Of a stretch of 40,804 bases of DNA, positions 16,699 to 24,616 are shown in pieces. The position numbers were made by a program, and so were the translations under genes. Source of the stretch: a virus; IMG/VR virus record IMGVR_UViG_3300044633_000568, positions 1 through 40,804 of that record, one strand, 5' to 3'. The first letter of the stretch is position 1, and the number at the start of each line of letters is the position of its first letter. The notes under the pieces were generated by a model. The model was given only the letters and a program-made list of their open reading frames with translations, made no database searches and had not been told where the DNA came from.

Positions 16699-17397
16699 TT
16701 ATTCTAAAAATCCACCCAAAATCCCGTCGTACATCTTTTTGAATTTTTTTAGAGATATTCTAATTTCTTTGGTGGAAAGGGATGTCATTTCTCGTAATGA
16801 TAATAAAATTAGGTTTTTGTTAAATTTATTACCGTCACCAACTTGGAATATTCTATCAAAATTATTAAAAATTTCAAGTAACGCATAACCTAATTTCTGT
16901 TCGTTATCTGTTAGGTCTTCTTTTTCCATAAACTCCTCTAAGGATATTGTTAGTTTAATAATAACATCCCGATAGTCTACGATATACTCATCAATAACAT
17001 AGGATAAATCCGTTCTATCCTCAATGTCAGATGATATATCATCATAAGAAACTTGTCTATTCTGTTCTTTTGTGTCTTTCTGTATTGCCCCCATTAGGTA
17101 GTTTTTACAGATTGTCCCAAAATAGGAGTATGCTTTATGATTTTTTGTGTGATCAAATTTGTGAATTTTAGTAATTAAAAACGACATTGTATCGTTATGA
17201 ATTTCCTCAAATTCTAAATCTTTTCTGTAAAGTTTATAACGTCGAATAATTGATTCGACCATTATAATTAGGGGTTCTCGTAAATATTCGTTGAATATCT
17301 TGTTTTTTTCTGCATCGTCACTACTTTCAAGGTAACTGACTACCGCCTTCTCTTGATCCTCCCCAAAATAAATTTTTTGGGTACGTTTTCTCGGCAT
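16699..17397 (-). CDS. 55: Late transcription sigma factor (T4 gp55-like)
   Basis: Directs host RNA polymerase to phage late promoters. The core of this 232-residue protein matches the sigma region 2 of gp55: a helix around EPLIIMVESIIRRYKLYRKD, then KIHKFDHTKNHKAYSYFGTI with CKNYLMGAIQKDTKEQNRQV (about residues 78-116), equivalent to T4 'NFDETKY..PHAYI'. Unlike T4 gp55 (185 residues) it has a C-terminal extension with an HTH-like stretch LREMTSLSTKEIRISLKKF, ending in hydrophobic-acidic GILGGFLE, which might serve as a sliding-clamp contact. It overlaps the glycosyltransferase gene upstream by one base. The TATTTATA boxes in this window are its likely targets. Confidence 0.85.
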   Translation of the reverse strand: MPRKRTQKIYFGEDQEKAVVSYLESSDDAEKNKIFNEYLREPLIIMVESIIRRYKLYRKDLEFEEIHNDTMSFLITKIHKFDHTKNHKAYSYFGTICKNYLMGAIQKDTKEQNRQVSYDDISSDIEDRTDLSYVIDEYIVDYRDVIIKLTISLEEFMEKEDLTDNEQKLGYALLEIFNNFDRIFQVGDGNKFNKNLILLSLREMTSLSTKEIRISLKKFKKMYDGILGGFLE

Positions 17398-18176
17398 TAA
17401 GCTGGTTGATAATTTACATCTCGTTTATTTTTAAAGAAAAATTCTTTCTTTGCTGTGTCCAACCAAAATTTAACTTCGTTTTCAGATAGAATCATTTTTT
17501 CCTCATTTTTATATTTCCAAAATAATGAATCTTCTCTTAGATTTACGTGTTGATATCCCGCCTTAGGAACTGTCATTATTCTAACACCATTGTGTGTTAA
17601 TCTTAATAAGAATTCATAAACAAATGTTAATTTAATATTTTCTTTAAATTTACCATTGTCTTTAATGACTTGTGTTTTAAATAATCCACCGCTTGTTTGA
17701 TAATTTTGGAAATCTAATAAAACTTCGTTATCGATAAATCCTTGCATATCGGTAAAACCATATGCCCAAGCAGATTCATTAGTATAATTAATAAATTTAC
17801 CCTCTACATTAATATCTTTAACTATTGGTAAAAATACAGAAACATCTGTAAAGACTTTACTATATTCGTTCATTGATTTTAACCAAACTGGTTTAAATTC
17901 GTCATCAATTTCTAAAATTGTAAACCATTCAGTATCACAATTGTCAATACCTAAATTTACTTGTGAACAAAAATCGGTCTCACCTTTATTTGTAACAATC
18001 GTTATTTCTAATTTATTTGATAAATCTTTTAAATCTTTTTTTAATGATGTTGGACAAACAATAGAAACTTTTACATCATTATGAAAATCTTCGACTGATG
18101 ATAGTGCGTTATTTAACATTTCCTTATAATCATCAGATAAGGTATGAATTGGTAAAATTACTGTTATATTTTTCAT
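17397..18176 (-). CDS. Glycosyltransferase, family 2 (GT-A fold)
   Basis: A 259-residue protein with the GT2 opening ITVILPIHTL followed by a helix, EITIVTNKGETDFCSQVNLG and WFTILEIDDEF, where Glu-Ile-Asp-Asp takes the place of the DxD metal/nucleotide-sugar motif. The later HNGVRIMTVPKAGYQHV is also GT2-like. It uses a nucleotide-activated sugar; the acceptor is unknown and could be phage DNA, a virion protein or host surface glycan. It sits between the late sigma gene (1-base overlap) and another glycosyltransferase gene (4-base overlap), so they are one transcript. Confidence 0.85.
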   Translation of the reverse strand: MKNITVILPIHTLSDDYKEMLNNALSSVEDFHNDVKVSIVCPTSLKKDLKDLSNKLEITIVTNKGETDFCSQVNLGIDNCDTEWFTILEIDDEFKPVWLKSMNEYSKVFTDVSVFLPIVKDINVEGKFINYTNESAWAYGFTDMQGFIDNEVLLDFQNYQTSGGLFKTQVIKDNGKFKENIKLTFVYEFLLRLTHNGVRIMTVPKAGYQHVNLREDSLFWKYKNEEKMILSENEVKFWLDTAKKEFFFKNKRDVNYQPA

Positions 18177-19240
18177 GCTGTAGTTTCTTCTTCTTTTAAT
18201 TTATTAAGTGCATTCTCGATAGATTCCACTCTTTTATTTATTAGTGATTTGAAAATTGATAGTACATTGTTTTTTGTTATATCAAGACTATATGGTAATA
18301 AAGTATCCTTCATTTTTTCCTTAACCTCATCACTTAATTCAACTCCTTCAACCCACGCCAATACATAAGTTGCTAATATTTCTACCAACTTATTGATATC
18401 ATATGTCCACATTCCATTTTCGTCTAACCATTCAGGTTCAATATTTGGTATTTTACCAACAACAGGAACTCCACATTTCATCGACTCCAATGGGAACGTA
18501 CCAAACGTAGAGTCATCGTCAACCCAAACAGAAACCATACATTCTTTTAATGCGGTTGCAAATTCATCATAAGATAATTGAACCATATCTTTAAATGTTA
18601 TCCAACGTAATTGTGGGTATTTTAAATAAAATTCAGATATGATTCTTCTATGAATTAATCTATCTCTTGAACTAATTGCAATATATGGTTTTAATGGTAA
18701 TGATATTGGTTTGAAATTTTCACCTATAATTGGAGGGATAACAAAAACTAAAGATTCTGGAAATATATCTAAAATATATTTCTTAGTTTCTTCTGTTGTT
18801 GTAATAACTCTATCAAAACCATAATCACTCCAACGACTACCAATTGGTAGATTTTCAAAAATATAATCTTTTTGTTGTATTAACATTACCTTTACACATT
18901 TAACGCTAGATAATTGTTCTAATGCGTTTGAATAATATTCAGGTACTACAAGTACGTCATCTATTTTTATTTCTATTTTATCTTCTTTGATTGTAACAAC
19001 ACTTAATTCGTCATATGTGCTACCTAACCAATTACTAACTCCAGTATAGCTTTTATCCTCTACTAATATTTTAACATTGTAATCGTTTTGTTTCAATATC
19101 AATGCCATATCGTAGATATGCTTTACAGATGCTCTTGCGTTATTTCTTGTATCATATGTTAAAAAATATATGACATTTTCTTTTGTTGCGAGTCTTCCTA
19201 ATGAGGACTCTAATTTTTCAATGTTTTCTTTATTATTCAT
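18173..19240 (-). CDS. Glycosyltransferase, GT-B fold (GT4-like)
   Basis: A 355-residue protein with a Rossmann-type N-terminus (NVIYFLTYDTRNNARASVKH) and a C-terminal donor-binding half: YIAISSRDRLIHRRIISEFY, ECMVSVWVDDDSTFGTFPLE and SMKCGVPVVGKIPNIEPEW. The Gly-x-Phe-Pro-Leu-Glu-x-Met-x-Cys-Gly-x-Pro-Val pattern is the classic GT4 loop around the catalytic Glu. It overlaps the GT2 gene by four bases and the gene upstream by eight. The acceptor is unknown. The C-terminal 30 residues are a Lys/Glu coiled coil. Confidence 0.87.
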   Translation of the reverse strand: MNNKENIEKLESSLGRLATKENVIYFLTYDTRNNARASVKHIYDMALILKQNDYNVKILVEDKSYTGVSNWLGSTYDELSVVTIKEDKIEIKIDDVLVVPEYYSNALEQLSSVKCVKVMLIQQKDYIFENLPIGSRWSDYGFDRVITTTEETKKYILDIFPESLVFVIPPIIGENFKPISLPLKPYIAISSRDRLIHRRIISEFYLKYPQLRWITFKDMVQLSYDEFATALKECMVSVWVDDDSTFGTFPLESMKCGVPVVGKIPNIEPEWLDENGMWTYDINKLVEILATYVLAWVEGVELSDEVKEKMKDTLLPYSLDITKNNVLSIFKSLINKRVESIENALNKLKEEETTA

Positions 19241-19526
19241 CGTCTTCGTTTAATTCTTCGATTAAGATTTTATATTTTATTAGGGTGTTAAATGCTATTT
19301 TAAATGATGTGGTGGTTGAGTTTTGTGCAAACGCACCCATCTCTTCATCAACATCATCTACCTCACCTAAGATTCTTTCTAAACACATTTTAATAATTTC
19401 ATATTTGAAAATGTTTATTTCTAAAGTATCTTCTTCTTCTTCAGTTTTTATTTTGTTTCCTGTTCTACATTTTTCTGTGATTCCGTCAAGGTCAATGTAG
19501 TAGTATTTTCCGAAAATTTCGACCAT
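19233..19526 (-). CDS. Conserved small phage protein, unknown
   Basis: A 97-residue protein with the opening VEIFGKYYYIDLDGITEKCR, an acidic stretch (TEEEEDTLE), and a helical C-terminus (IFKYEIIKMCLERILGEVDD; SFKIAFNTLIKYKIL). The layout recalls a family found in T4-like phages of Bacteroidota, but I know no function. The first 79 bases overlap the end of the upstream HAD-like gene in another frame; the N-terminal residues look conserved, so the overlap seems real rather than a start error. It overlaps the downstream glycosyltransferase gene by eight bases. Confidence 0.78.
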   Translation of the reverse strand: MVEIFGKYYYIDLDGITEKCRTGNKIKTEEEEDTLEINIFKYEIIKMCLERILGEVDDVDEEMGAFAQNSTTTSFKIAFNTLIKYKILIEELNEDDE

Positions 19527-20098
19527 GGTTCTTGTATTTCAGTTAATTTAGTTATTTCTTTATTATAAGTAAAGTGTCCGTTATATTTGCTATTGAATTT
19601 TATTCCTGTTTTATTTTCAGGACACGAATCTAAAATTTGTTTATTATCAGTTATCCAAGCATCACATAAGTCCCACGTATTTTTAATATCCTCAGTTTTA
19701 ATAAATTTTATATTATTACCAAGAAAACCATTTTTTGATAGAAAAAATAAAGTAGCGGGCTTTGCTTTACCCAATTCATTTAAACCAACCAACGTAAAAT
19801 TATGTTCTTTATTTTCGAACAACAATTTATGTAAATCGGTAAATGTTGTTGAATAACTTAAACCAGCGTGACCAAATATCTCAATAGGATATTCCATAAA
19901 AAGAAAAAATTCGAATTCGTCTTGTGATTGAAACCTATAATGATTAAACAAATCATCATTTTTAATTGGCTCAACAACACCGTATTCGAACTTATTTTCG
20001 TTCTCAAAATCAGATGCTAGATATGCATCATTATAGTGGTAGTCAAATTTTTGTATTGTGTTTCTTAAAACACCATCGATACTAATGAATATTTCCAT
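19448..20098 (-). CDS. HAD-superfamily-like protein with missing nucleophile
   Basis: A 216-residue protein. Motif I reads EIFISIDGVLRNT, where HAD enzymes have DxDGxL: the first Asp, the nucleophile, is Ser8. Other HAD features remain: LVGLNELGKAKPATLFFLSK with a Lys in the motif II/III area, and CDAWITDNKQILDSCPENKT resembling motif IV. It may be an inactive HAD used for binding, or have lost phosphatase activity while retaining the fold. Its last 79 bases are shared with the next gene in another frame. It is separated by 37 bases from the PhoH-like gene upstream, with no late box. The family call is moderate. Confidence 0.75.
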   Translation of the reverse strand: MEIFISIDGVLRNTIQKFDYHYNDAYLASDFENENKFEYGVVEPIKNDDLFNHYRFQSQDEFEFFLFMEYPIEIFGHAGLSYSTTFTDLHKLLFENKEHNFTLVGLNELGKAKPATLFFLSKNGFLGNNIKFIKTEDIKNTWDLCDAWITDNKQILDSCPENKTGIKFNSKYNGHFTYNKEITKLTEIQEPWSKFSENTTTLTLTESQKNVEQETK

Positions 20099-20135
20099 AT
20101 AAGAAATATAACATTATCGAGATTATAAGTAAACC

Positions 20136-20867
20136 CTATTCGTATCTATTTAGTATTTCACCGATGATTGGATTTCGTACAATATCCTCCATACCAAATT
20201 CAAATATTCCAATCCCCTTTACATCTTGTAATCTTTTCTTTGCATCAAATAAACCAGATTTTGTTTTATCTCTAAATTTATCCGATTGCTCAAGATCACC
20301 TGAAATAAAGAATTTTGAATTGTATCCAATACGAGTTAATAACAACTTAATTTGAGATGGTGTAGCGTTTTGGGCTTCTTCAAACACTAATATTGTATTA
20401 TCTACGTTCCACCCTCTCATGTACGCAAGTGCCGCCACTTCAATATAACCCATATCTTTTAAAGTTTCACGAGCCTCTTTACCGATAATCTTATTTAAAA
20501 GGTAATATGATGGATAAATGTATGGGTCTAATTTCTCTTCTAAACCTCCCGGAAGGGACCCTAATTTCTCCTCAGCTTCAACTGCGGGTCTAACTATAAT
20601 TATCTTCTCATACTTGTTAGAATCGTCGTATAATAGGTCTACGGCTCGTTTCATCGCTATGTAGGACTTACCCACACCCGCAGGACCGAAACATAATGTA
20701 ATTTGATTTTCTCCAAGAATGTCCCAATAGGTTTCTTGATTCTTAGTTAGGAACTTTTCTTTTGGTCTTTTTATTATTTGTCTAATCTTATCTTTATGAG
20801 ATATTTTCTTATCTTCAACTACAACGGGAACTGAGTAGTTTTTCCCAACCTTAGGTTTTAATGCCAA
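20136..20867 (-). CDS. phoH: PhoH-like ATPase
   Basis: P-loop ATPase of the PhoH family, common in myoviruses and related to the N-terminal half of SF1 helicases; its role in infection is unresolved (RNA metabolism has been proposed for the family). Walker A is GPAGVGKS (residues 61-68), Walker B VFEEAQN (162-168), with IVRPAVEAEEKLGSLPG and FFISGDLEQSD, all hallmark PhoH motifs. The start appears to be TTG (20865-20867): no in-frame ATG or GTG lies upstream before a stop, and the first internal ATG is after Walker A. A TATTTATA box lies 34 bases upstream. Confidence 0.92.
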   Translation of the reverse strand: MALKPKVGKNYSVPVVVEDKKISHKDKIRQIIKRPKEKFLTKNQETYWDILGENQITLCFGPAGVGKSYIAMKRAVDLLYDDSNKYEKIIIVRPAVEAEEKLGSLPGGLEEKLDPYIYPSYYLLNKIIGKEARETLKDMGYIEVAALAYMRGWNVDNTILVFEEAQNATPSQIKLLLTRIGYNSKFFISGDLEQSDKFRDKTKSGLFDAKKRLQDVKGIGIFEFGMEDIVRNPIIGEILNRYE

Positions 20868-20901
20868 AACTTTTAAATTTTAAATTTCAATTGTTATTTT
20901 A

Positions 20902-20909
20902 TATAAATA
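20902..20909 (-). promoter_or_regulatory. Late-promoter-like octamer TATTTATA (minus strand)
   Basis: TATAAATA on the plus strand; 34 bases upstream of the phoH TTG start and six bases beyond the dUTPase stop. Confidence 0.5.
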
Positions 20910-20914
20910 TCTCA

Positions 20915-21514
20915 CTATTGACCTGTGGACCCAAATCCACCCGTTCCTCTTTCAGTATCGGATAATTCATCTGATTCGACCATTTTAACTTGTGGGTAGG
21001 GTAATATAATAATCTGAGCACCCCTATCTCCTACTTTGTATTTAATTGAGTCTAATCCGTTCGTTTTCTTGAATGTTGCCTGTATTTCACCTCGATACCC
21101 ACTGTCAATTACACCCACACAGTTTGATAAAATCAAATCTTGGTTACGTACTGATGAACGCGGAAATACTAAACCAACGAAATTTTTTGGAATTTCCATT
21201 GAGATTCCAAATCCATAGGAAACACTAAAAGATGTGTTTTCAATTTCTCTTGTAATTGTTAAATCCATACCAGCATCACCAACTTTAGAATAAGATGGTA
21301 TAACGGCATTATCACTCAATTTTTTAACTTTAACAATTAATGAATTATTATATATCGGTGTTTCTTGAGTTTCATTTTTAATGTCGGTATTAATTTTATT
21401 TAAAACACCATTTAATTCATTAATAAAATTAAAATCCAAATCATCATCATTAGATAATTCTGTTTCAAACTCTTTTAATTTTTTTATATAGTCCTCAATT
21501 TCTTTTTTATTCAT
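20915..21514 (-). CDS. dut: dUTPase with N-terminal extension
   Basis: Hydrolyses dUTP to dUMP, keeping uracil out of phage DNA and feeding thymidylate synthesis. All five trimeric dUTPase motifs are seen in order: GDAGMDL, PRSSVRNQD, GVIDSGYRGEI (catalytic Asp), DRGAQIIILP and the C-terminal RGTGGFGSTGQ. At 199 residues it is longer than the usual 140-150: residues 1-55 are an acidic helical extension (LKEFETELSNDDDLDF) absent from ordinary dUTPases. Its start overlaps the end of the upstream small gene by eight bases. It pairs functionally with the dCMP deaminase at 9493-9933. Confidence 0.95.
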   Translation of the reverse strand: MNKKEIEDYIKKLKEFETELSNDDDLDFNFINELNGVLNKINTDIKNETQETPIYNNSLIVKVKKLSDNAVIPSYSKVGDAGMDLTITREIENTSFSVSYGFGISMEIPKNFVGLVFPRSSVRNQDLILSNCVGVIDSGYRGEIQATFKKTNGLDSIKYKVGDRGAQIIILPYPQVKMVESDELSDTERGTGGFGSTGQ

Positions 21515-21728
21515 TTTTTAGTTTTTTTTCTAATATCCATTTATCTAATTTCTTAACTCTCTCTTTTAAGTCATTATCTTGTGGTCTTAAACAACACTCG
21601 ACAAATACATCCGTTACACGTTGTAATTCCTCAAATGTAACTTGAACACCAACTGTATTAAGGTATTCTAAAGCCATTTTACTTTGCGATTGTCGCATTA
21701 TCTGTATATCTCTACCGTAGAAATCCAT
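21507..21728 (-). CDS. Small unknown protein upstream of dut
   Basis: A 73-residue helical protein (MDFYGRDIQIMRQSQSKMAL, then EYLNTVGVQVTFEELQRVTD) with a Lys-rich C-terminus and two adjacent Cys residues. No family assigned. It overlaps the dUTPase start by eight bases, so the two are coupled; the next gene upstream ends 22 bases away. A small regulator or accessory to nucleotide metabolism is possible but not supported by motif. Confidence 0.75.
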   Translation of the reverse strand: MDFYGRDIQIMRQSQSKMALEYLNTVGVQVTFEELQRVTDVFVECCLRPQDNDLKERVKKLDKWILEKKLKNE

Positions 21729-21750
21729 AATTCAGTTGGTGTGTTTGTTA

Positions 21751-21984
21751 TTAAGCCTTGTAATATTCCGGCGTGTTCTTTTTGTCGATAACACATTCAA
21801 TTGCCATTTTTGCAACTGAAATACTTTCGCTTGTTCGAACATCTCCGGCTCTATATTTTGACGCAACAATTGTCGCTTCTTCAACAGTTTCCGCTTCGAT
21901 AATGTACTTTAATTTTTGAAGACGGGCGTTTCCGTTTCTGTCCATTTGTTCGGTTTCATAACCGATAGTTACTAAGTAATGCAT
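21751..21984 (-). CDS. Small protein resembling DUF4494
   Basis: A 77-residue alpha/beta protein: YLVTIGYETEQMDRNGNARL, then KLKYIIEAETVEEATIVASK, and SISVAKMAIECVI. The strand-strand-helix pattern with 'EAExVEEAxxxA' resembles DUF4494, a small domain common in Bacteroidota genomes; this is a memory-based, low-certainty match. If right, it supports the host assignment. It starts 11 bases downstream of the glycosyltransferase gene's stop and is probably cotranscribed with it. Confidence 0.72.
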   Translation of the reverse strand: MHYLVTIGYETEQMDRNGNARLQKLKYIIEAETVEEATIVASKYRAGDVRTSESISVAKMAIECVIDKKNTPEYYKA

Positions 21985-21995
21985 ACGTGTTTGTT

Positions 21996-23219
21996 TTATT
22001 TATTTATAATTGATTTGAAAAATTCTACTCTATCTTGACACACTTTTTTTAGTGAGTATGTGTCTTTAACTGTTTCATATAAACGGTTTCCTAAGTCTTC
22101 AATCATATTTGGATTTTCAACTAATCGTTTCATATGTCTCGCCCAATCTTTGTGATTCTTTTTTGTACCTACCAATAATGCGTTTCCTTTATCATTAAAA
22201 TTACCTTCGTTTACCGCAGACAATAAATCCAAAGTGAATGGGTCTGTATCACTTGCAATCAAAGCCTTTTTATAAAAACCAGCTTCAATGACTTTTAATT
22301 GTGATTTATTTGCATTAAACACAGATTCAACTAACGGAGCCAAAGATACGTCAAAAGTGTTATAGTTTGTTGCATATGTGTTTATTTCTTTTGTCCATCT
22401 TCTTCTATATGGTTCATTTTCATCATCATATGGAATTTCCATAAACGTATTAAGATATGATTTATATTCTTCACTTAAAACTTTATAATCATCTGTAAAG
22501 AACTTTTCATATTTGAACCAAACAGTTTCATGTGGTTTAATTGGTCTATTTCTACGATTACCTTTATCGTCAATTTCCATTACATTACCTCTTAAATCAA
22601 ATCCACATAAAACAAATTGTACTTTATCTTTAAATAAATTATGTGTCGCGGAAATACCACTTGCCATTAACTCAATATCGTGTAAATGTGATGACCCACC
22701 TAACCAACCGAATCTAACTTTATCTGATTTAATTGGATTTAGTTTAAACTGAGGTTCTTCATTGTTCACGGCATTTGGAAAAATAACAATGTTTTTAACA
22801 CCTAATCTTTCTTTAATTGTTTTAGCAAAGATGGAAGTTGTTGTGGAAACATAATCGGCAATTTTAAGTAACTCGATTTTTTTCTCACCCATTTTAGAAA
22901 TTTTTATTTGTTGGTACATTGGATGTCTTTGGTCAACAAACCATAAATCATCAATGTCCATTACAACTTTAATTCCTTGTTTCTTTAACCATAAAACTCT
23001 ATTAACGTTATCTTCGTGAGTTGTTTGGTGTATAAAACTATGAAACACAACAATGTCATAATTTAAAAACGCTTCATCATTATTTTCAACATTATATGAA
23101 ATGTCAACATGAAATTCATCCATGTGATTATCACCAATATATTTGTATGGATCCATTATCCTAAATTTACCCACACCATGGGCATCGGACGGAATAGCTA
23201 AAATTCTCAATTTTGACAT
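21996..23219 (-). CDS. Glycosyltransferase, GT-B fold
   Basis: A 407-residue protein with N-terminal LRILAIPSDAHGVGKFRIMD, an acceptor half with VVMDIDDLWFVDQRHPMY, then NIVIFPNAVNN, VRFGWLGGSSHLHDIELM and the donor-loop-like SQLKVIEAGFYKKALIASDT. This is the layout of GT4-type enzymes, with Glu in the 'E-A-G' loop. It is the third glycosyltransferase of the leftward block but 2.7 kb from the other two, separated by the dUTPase and PhoH genes. The acceptor is unknown. A host-type promoter candidate lies 20-50 bases upstream, which would make it early, unlike the virion genes. Confidence 0.85.
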   Translation of the reverse strand: MSKLRILAIPSDAHGVGKFRIMDPYKYIGDNHMDEFHVDISYNVENNDEAFLNYDIVVFHSFIHQTTHEDNVNRVLWLKKQGIKVVMDIDDLWFVDQRHPMYQQIKISKMGEKKIELLKIADYVSTTTSIFAKTIKERLGVKNIVIFPNAVNNEEPQFKLNPIKSDKVRFGWLGGSSHLHDIELMASGISATHNLFKDKVQFVLCGFDLRGNVMEIDDKGNRRNRPIKPHETVWFKYEKFFTDDYKVLSEEYKSYLNTFMEIPYDDENEPYRRRWTKEINTYATNYNTFDVSLAPLVESVFNANKSQLKVIEAGFYKKALIASDTDPFTLDLLSAVNEGNFNDKGNALLVGTKKNHKDWARHMKRLVENPNMIEDLGNRLYETVKDTYSLKKVCQDRVEFFKSIINK

Positions 23220-23238
23220 TATGTTACTTTATATGTCT

Positions 23239-23269
23239 AAAATATAACTAAAAAAATTGGAAAAACAAA
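23239..23269 (-). promoter_or_regulatory. Possible host-type promoter (minus strand)
   Basis: On the minus strand: TTTG (plus 23266-23269), a 19-base spacer, then TATATTTT (plus 23239-23246). This is one mismatch from TAnnTTTG. It lies upstream of the 407-residue glycosyltransferase gene. Confidence 0.35.
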
Positions 23270-23270
23270 A

Positions 23271-23855
23271 TTACTTGGCTTTATTTACGCCAGTAATTTT
23301 ACCCTTAAAAATAGAATCACCAACTTTTAATACTAAATTTTCATTTATAGTTGATGTTGTTTGGGCGGTTAGAATTTGATTTAATTTTTCATCCAATACT
23401 TTACGTATGGTGTTTTCAATAAGAACCGCAATTGCACCCATATCAATATTACCACCTGAAGATTGTTGTCTTTGTGGTTGTACTTGTTGTTTTTTAGTTG
23501 CAACACCTTCTTGTTCCATTAATCGTTTTGCTCCCTTAATAAAATCCATATCAAGAGTATCGTTTAATGAAATTTGGTTCATTTGTTGTATTGGACTTTC
23601 AATCATAGCCCTTTTAATTGCGTCGGGTAATTTAGAATTTTGTATTTTATCAATTGAAGGGGAACCTATTGGTCTTGTTGGAGTTGATTGATATTCAGTA
23701 TTGTTCATTACATCTTCAGGAGAAGATAATAACATAGATTCATTAACGTGACCTCTTTCATAATCTCCTCCATCTACTTTATTCATAACTTTTTTGGCCT
23801 GAACTAATTTTTTCATTAAATCGTTTTGTGATATACTTCCTTTACCTTGTGACAT
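23271..23855 (-). CDS. Unknown protein, probably virion or prohead associated
   Basis: A 194-residue protein, polar and partly disordered (STPTRPIGSP, a Gln-rich KKQQVQPQRQQSSGG stretch at about 120-135), followed by a helical segment IAVLIENTIRKVLDEKLNQI and a small beta C-terminus (LVLKVGDSIFKGKITGVNK). No family recognised. The C-terminal helix plus beta hairpin recalls adapter or attachment modules of T4-like structural proteins, but this is weak. It is the last gene of the leftward structural cluster that begins near 26229. Confidence 0.72.
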   Translation of the reverse strand: MSQGKGSISQNDLMKKLVQAKKVMNKVDGGDYERGHVNESMLLSSPEDVMNNTEYQSTPTRPIGSPSIDKIQNSKLPDAIKRAMIESPIQQMNQISLNDTLDMDFIKGAKRLMEQEGVATKKQQVQPQRQQSSGGNIDMGAIAVLIENTIRKVLDEKLNQILTAQTTSTINENLVLKVGDSIFKGKITGVNKAK

Positions 23856-23890
23856 GATAATAATATTTTCTTTTTTAATTATAACTATTT

Positions 23891-24613
23891 TTATAGTAAC
23901 ATTAAACTCTTAATTCTTTTTAAATTTTCTTGAAGATTGTTATCCTCCTCAGGGTTTTGAGTTGGTTTATCTTCTGGTTTTGGTTGTGGTAAGTCCTCTG
24001 GTTTTGGTTCTTCCTTAGGAGGTTCCTGTGCTTTTGTTGGTTTTACTTCTGGTTTTGGTTGAGGTAATTCTGTTGGTTTTGGTTCCGGTGTTTTAACTTG
24101 TGGTTGGGGTTTTTCAACATTAACATCAGGTTTTTCAATAGGTGGTTTAACTGTGGTTTTTGGTTCAACTTTTGGTTGTGGTTTTTCGACTTTTTTGGTT
24201 TTGGGTTGTTTAGTCCAATCAGTTGTTACATATGTAACACTTAATCCATTGTCATCACCTTCTTTATAACCCGGTCTCTTCTCGTTAAAAATTTCATCGG
24301 TCACATTAGTTCCACTCATCCTACTCAACATAAACGTTCTCCATCCATGTTTTGCAAACCCCTTTTTTGAGGTTGATGGGGGTTGAACATATGCTCTCAT
24401 AACCAAATTACCTTTTTTACTTAATCCTAATGCAACGACTTCTGCCTTTACTCTATAACCCGGTTTCACACTATCTTTTTTAGGTTTTCTTGGTCCAGAA
24501 TAATAAAACGTAATTTTTTTCCTATTTTTGATGGCATCAACAATAGGTTTCGTTTTAGTTGTTTTAAGTATAGATTGTTCTTCGATTATGTCAAAGATTG
24601 TATTATTTAACAT
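23891..24613 (-). CDS. WYL-like domain protein with Pro-rich tail
   Basis: A 240-residue protein. Residues about 22-105 resemble a WYL domain: IVDAIKNRKKITFYYSGPRK, then KPGYRVKAEVVALGLSKKGN, LVMRAYVQP and WRTFMLSRMS, the beta-barrel order of WYL ligand-sensing modules. Residues about 130-222 are a Pro/Lys/Glu linker with repeated KPQPK, PKPTELPQPKPE and PKPEDLPQPKPE units. The protein ends with a short helix LQENLKRIKSLMLL. No HTH is attached, so it is not an ordinary WYL regulator. In a structural gene cluster it may be a virion protein with a sensing or binding domain. Confidence 0.72.
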   Translation of the reverse strand: MLNNTIFDIIEEQSILKTTKTKPIVDAIKNRKKITFYYSGPRKPKKDSVKPGYRVKAEVVALGLSKKGNLVMRAYVQPPSTSKKGFAKHGWRTFMLSRMSGTNVTDEIFNEKRPGYKEGDDNGLSVTYVTTDWTKQPKTKKVEKPQPKVEPKTTVKPPIEKPDVNVEKPQPQVKTPEPKPTELPQPKPEVKPTKAQEPPKEEPKPEDLPQPKPEDKPTQNPEEDNNLQENLKRIKSLMLL

Positions 24614-24616
24614 AAA

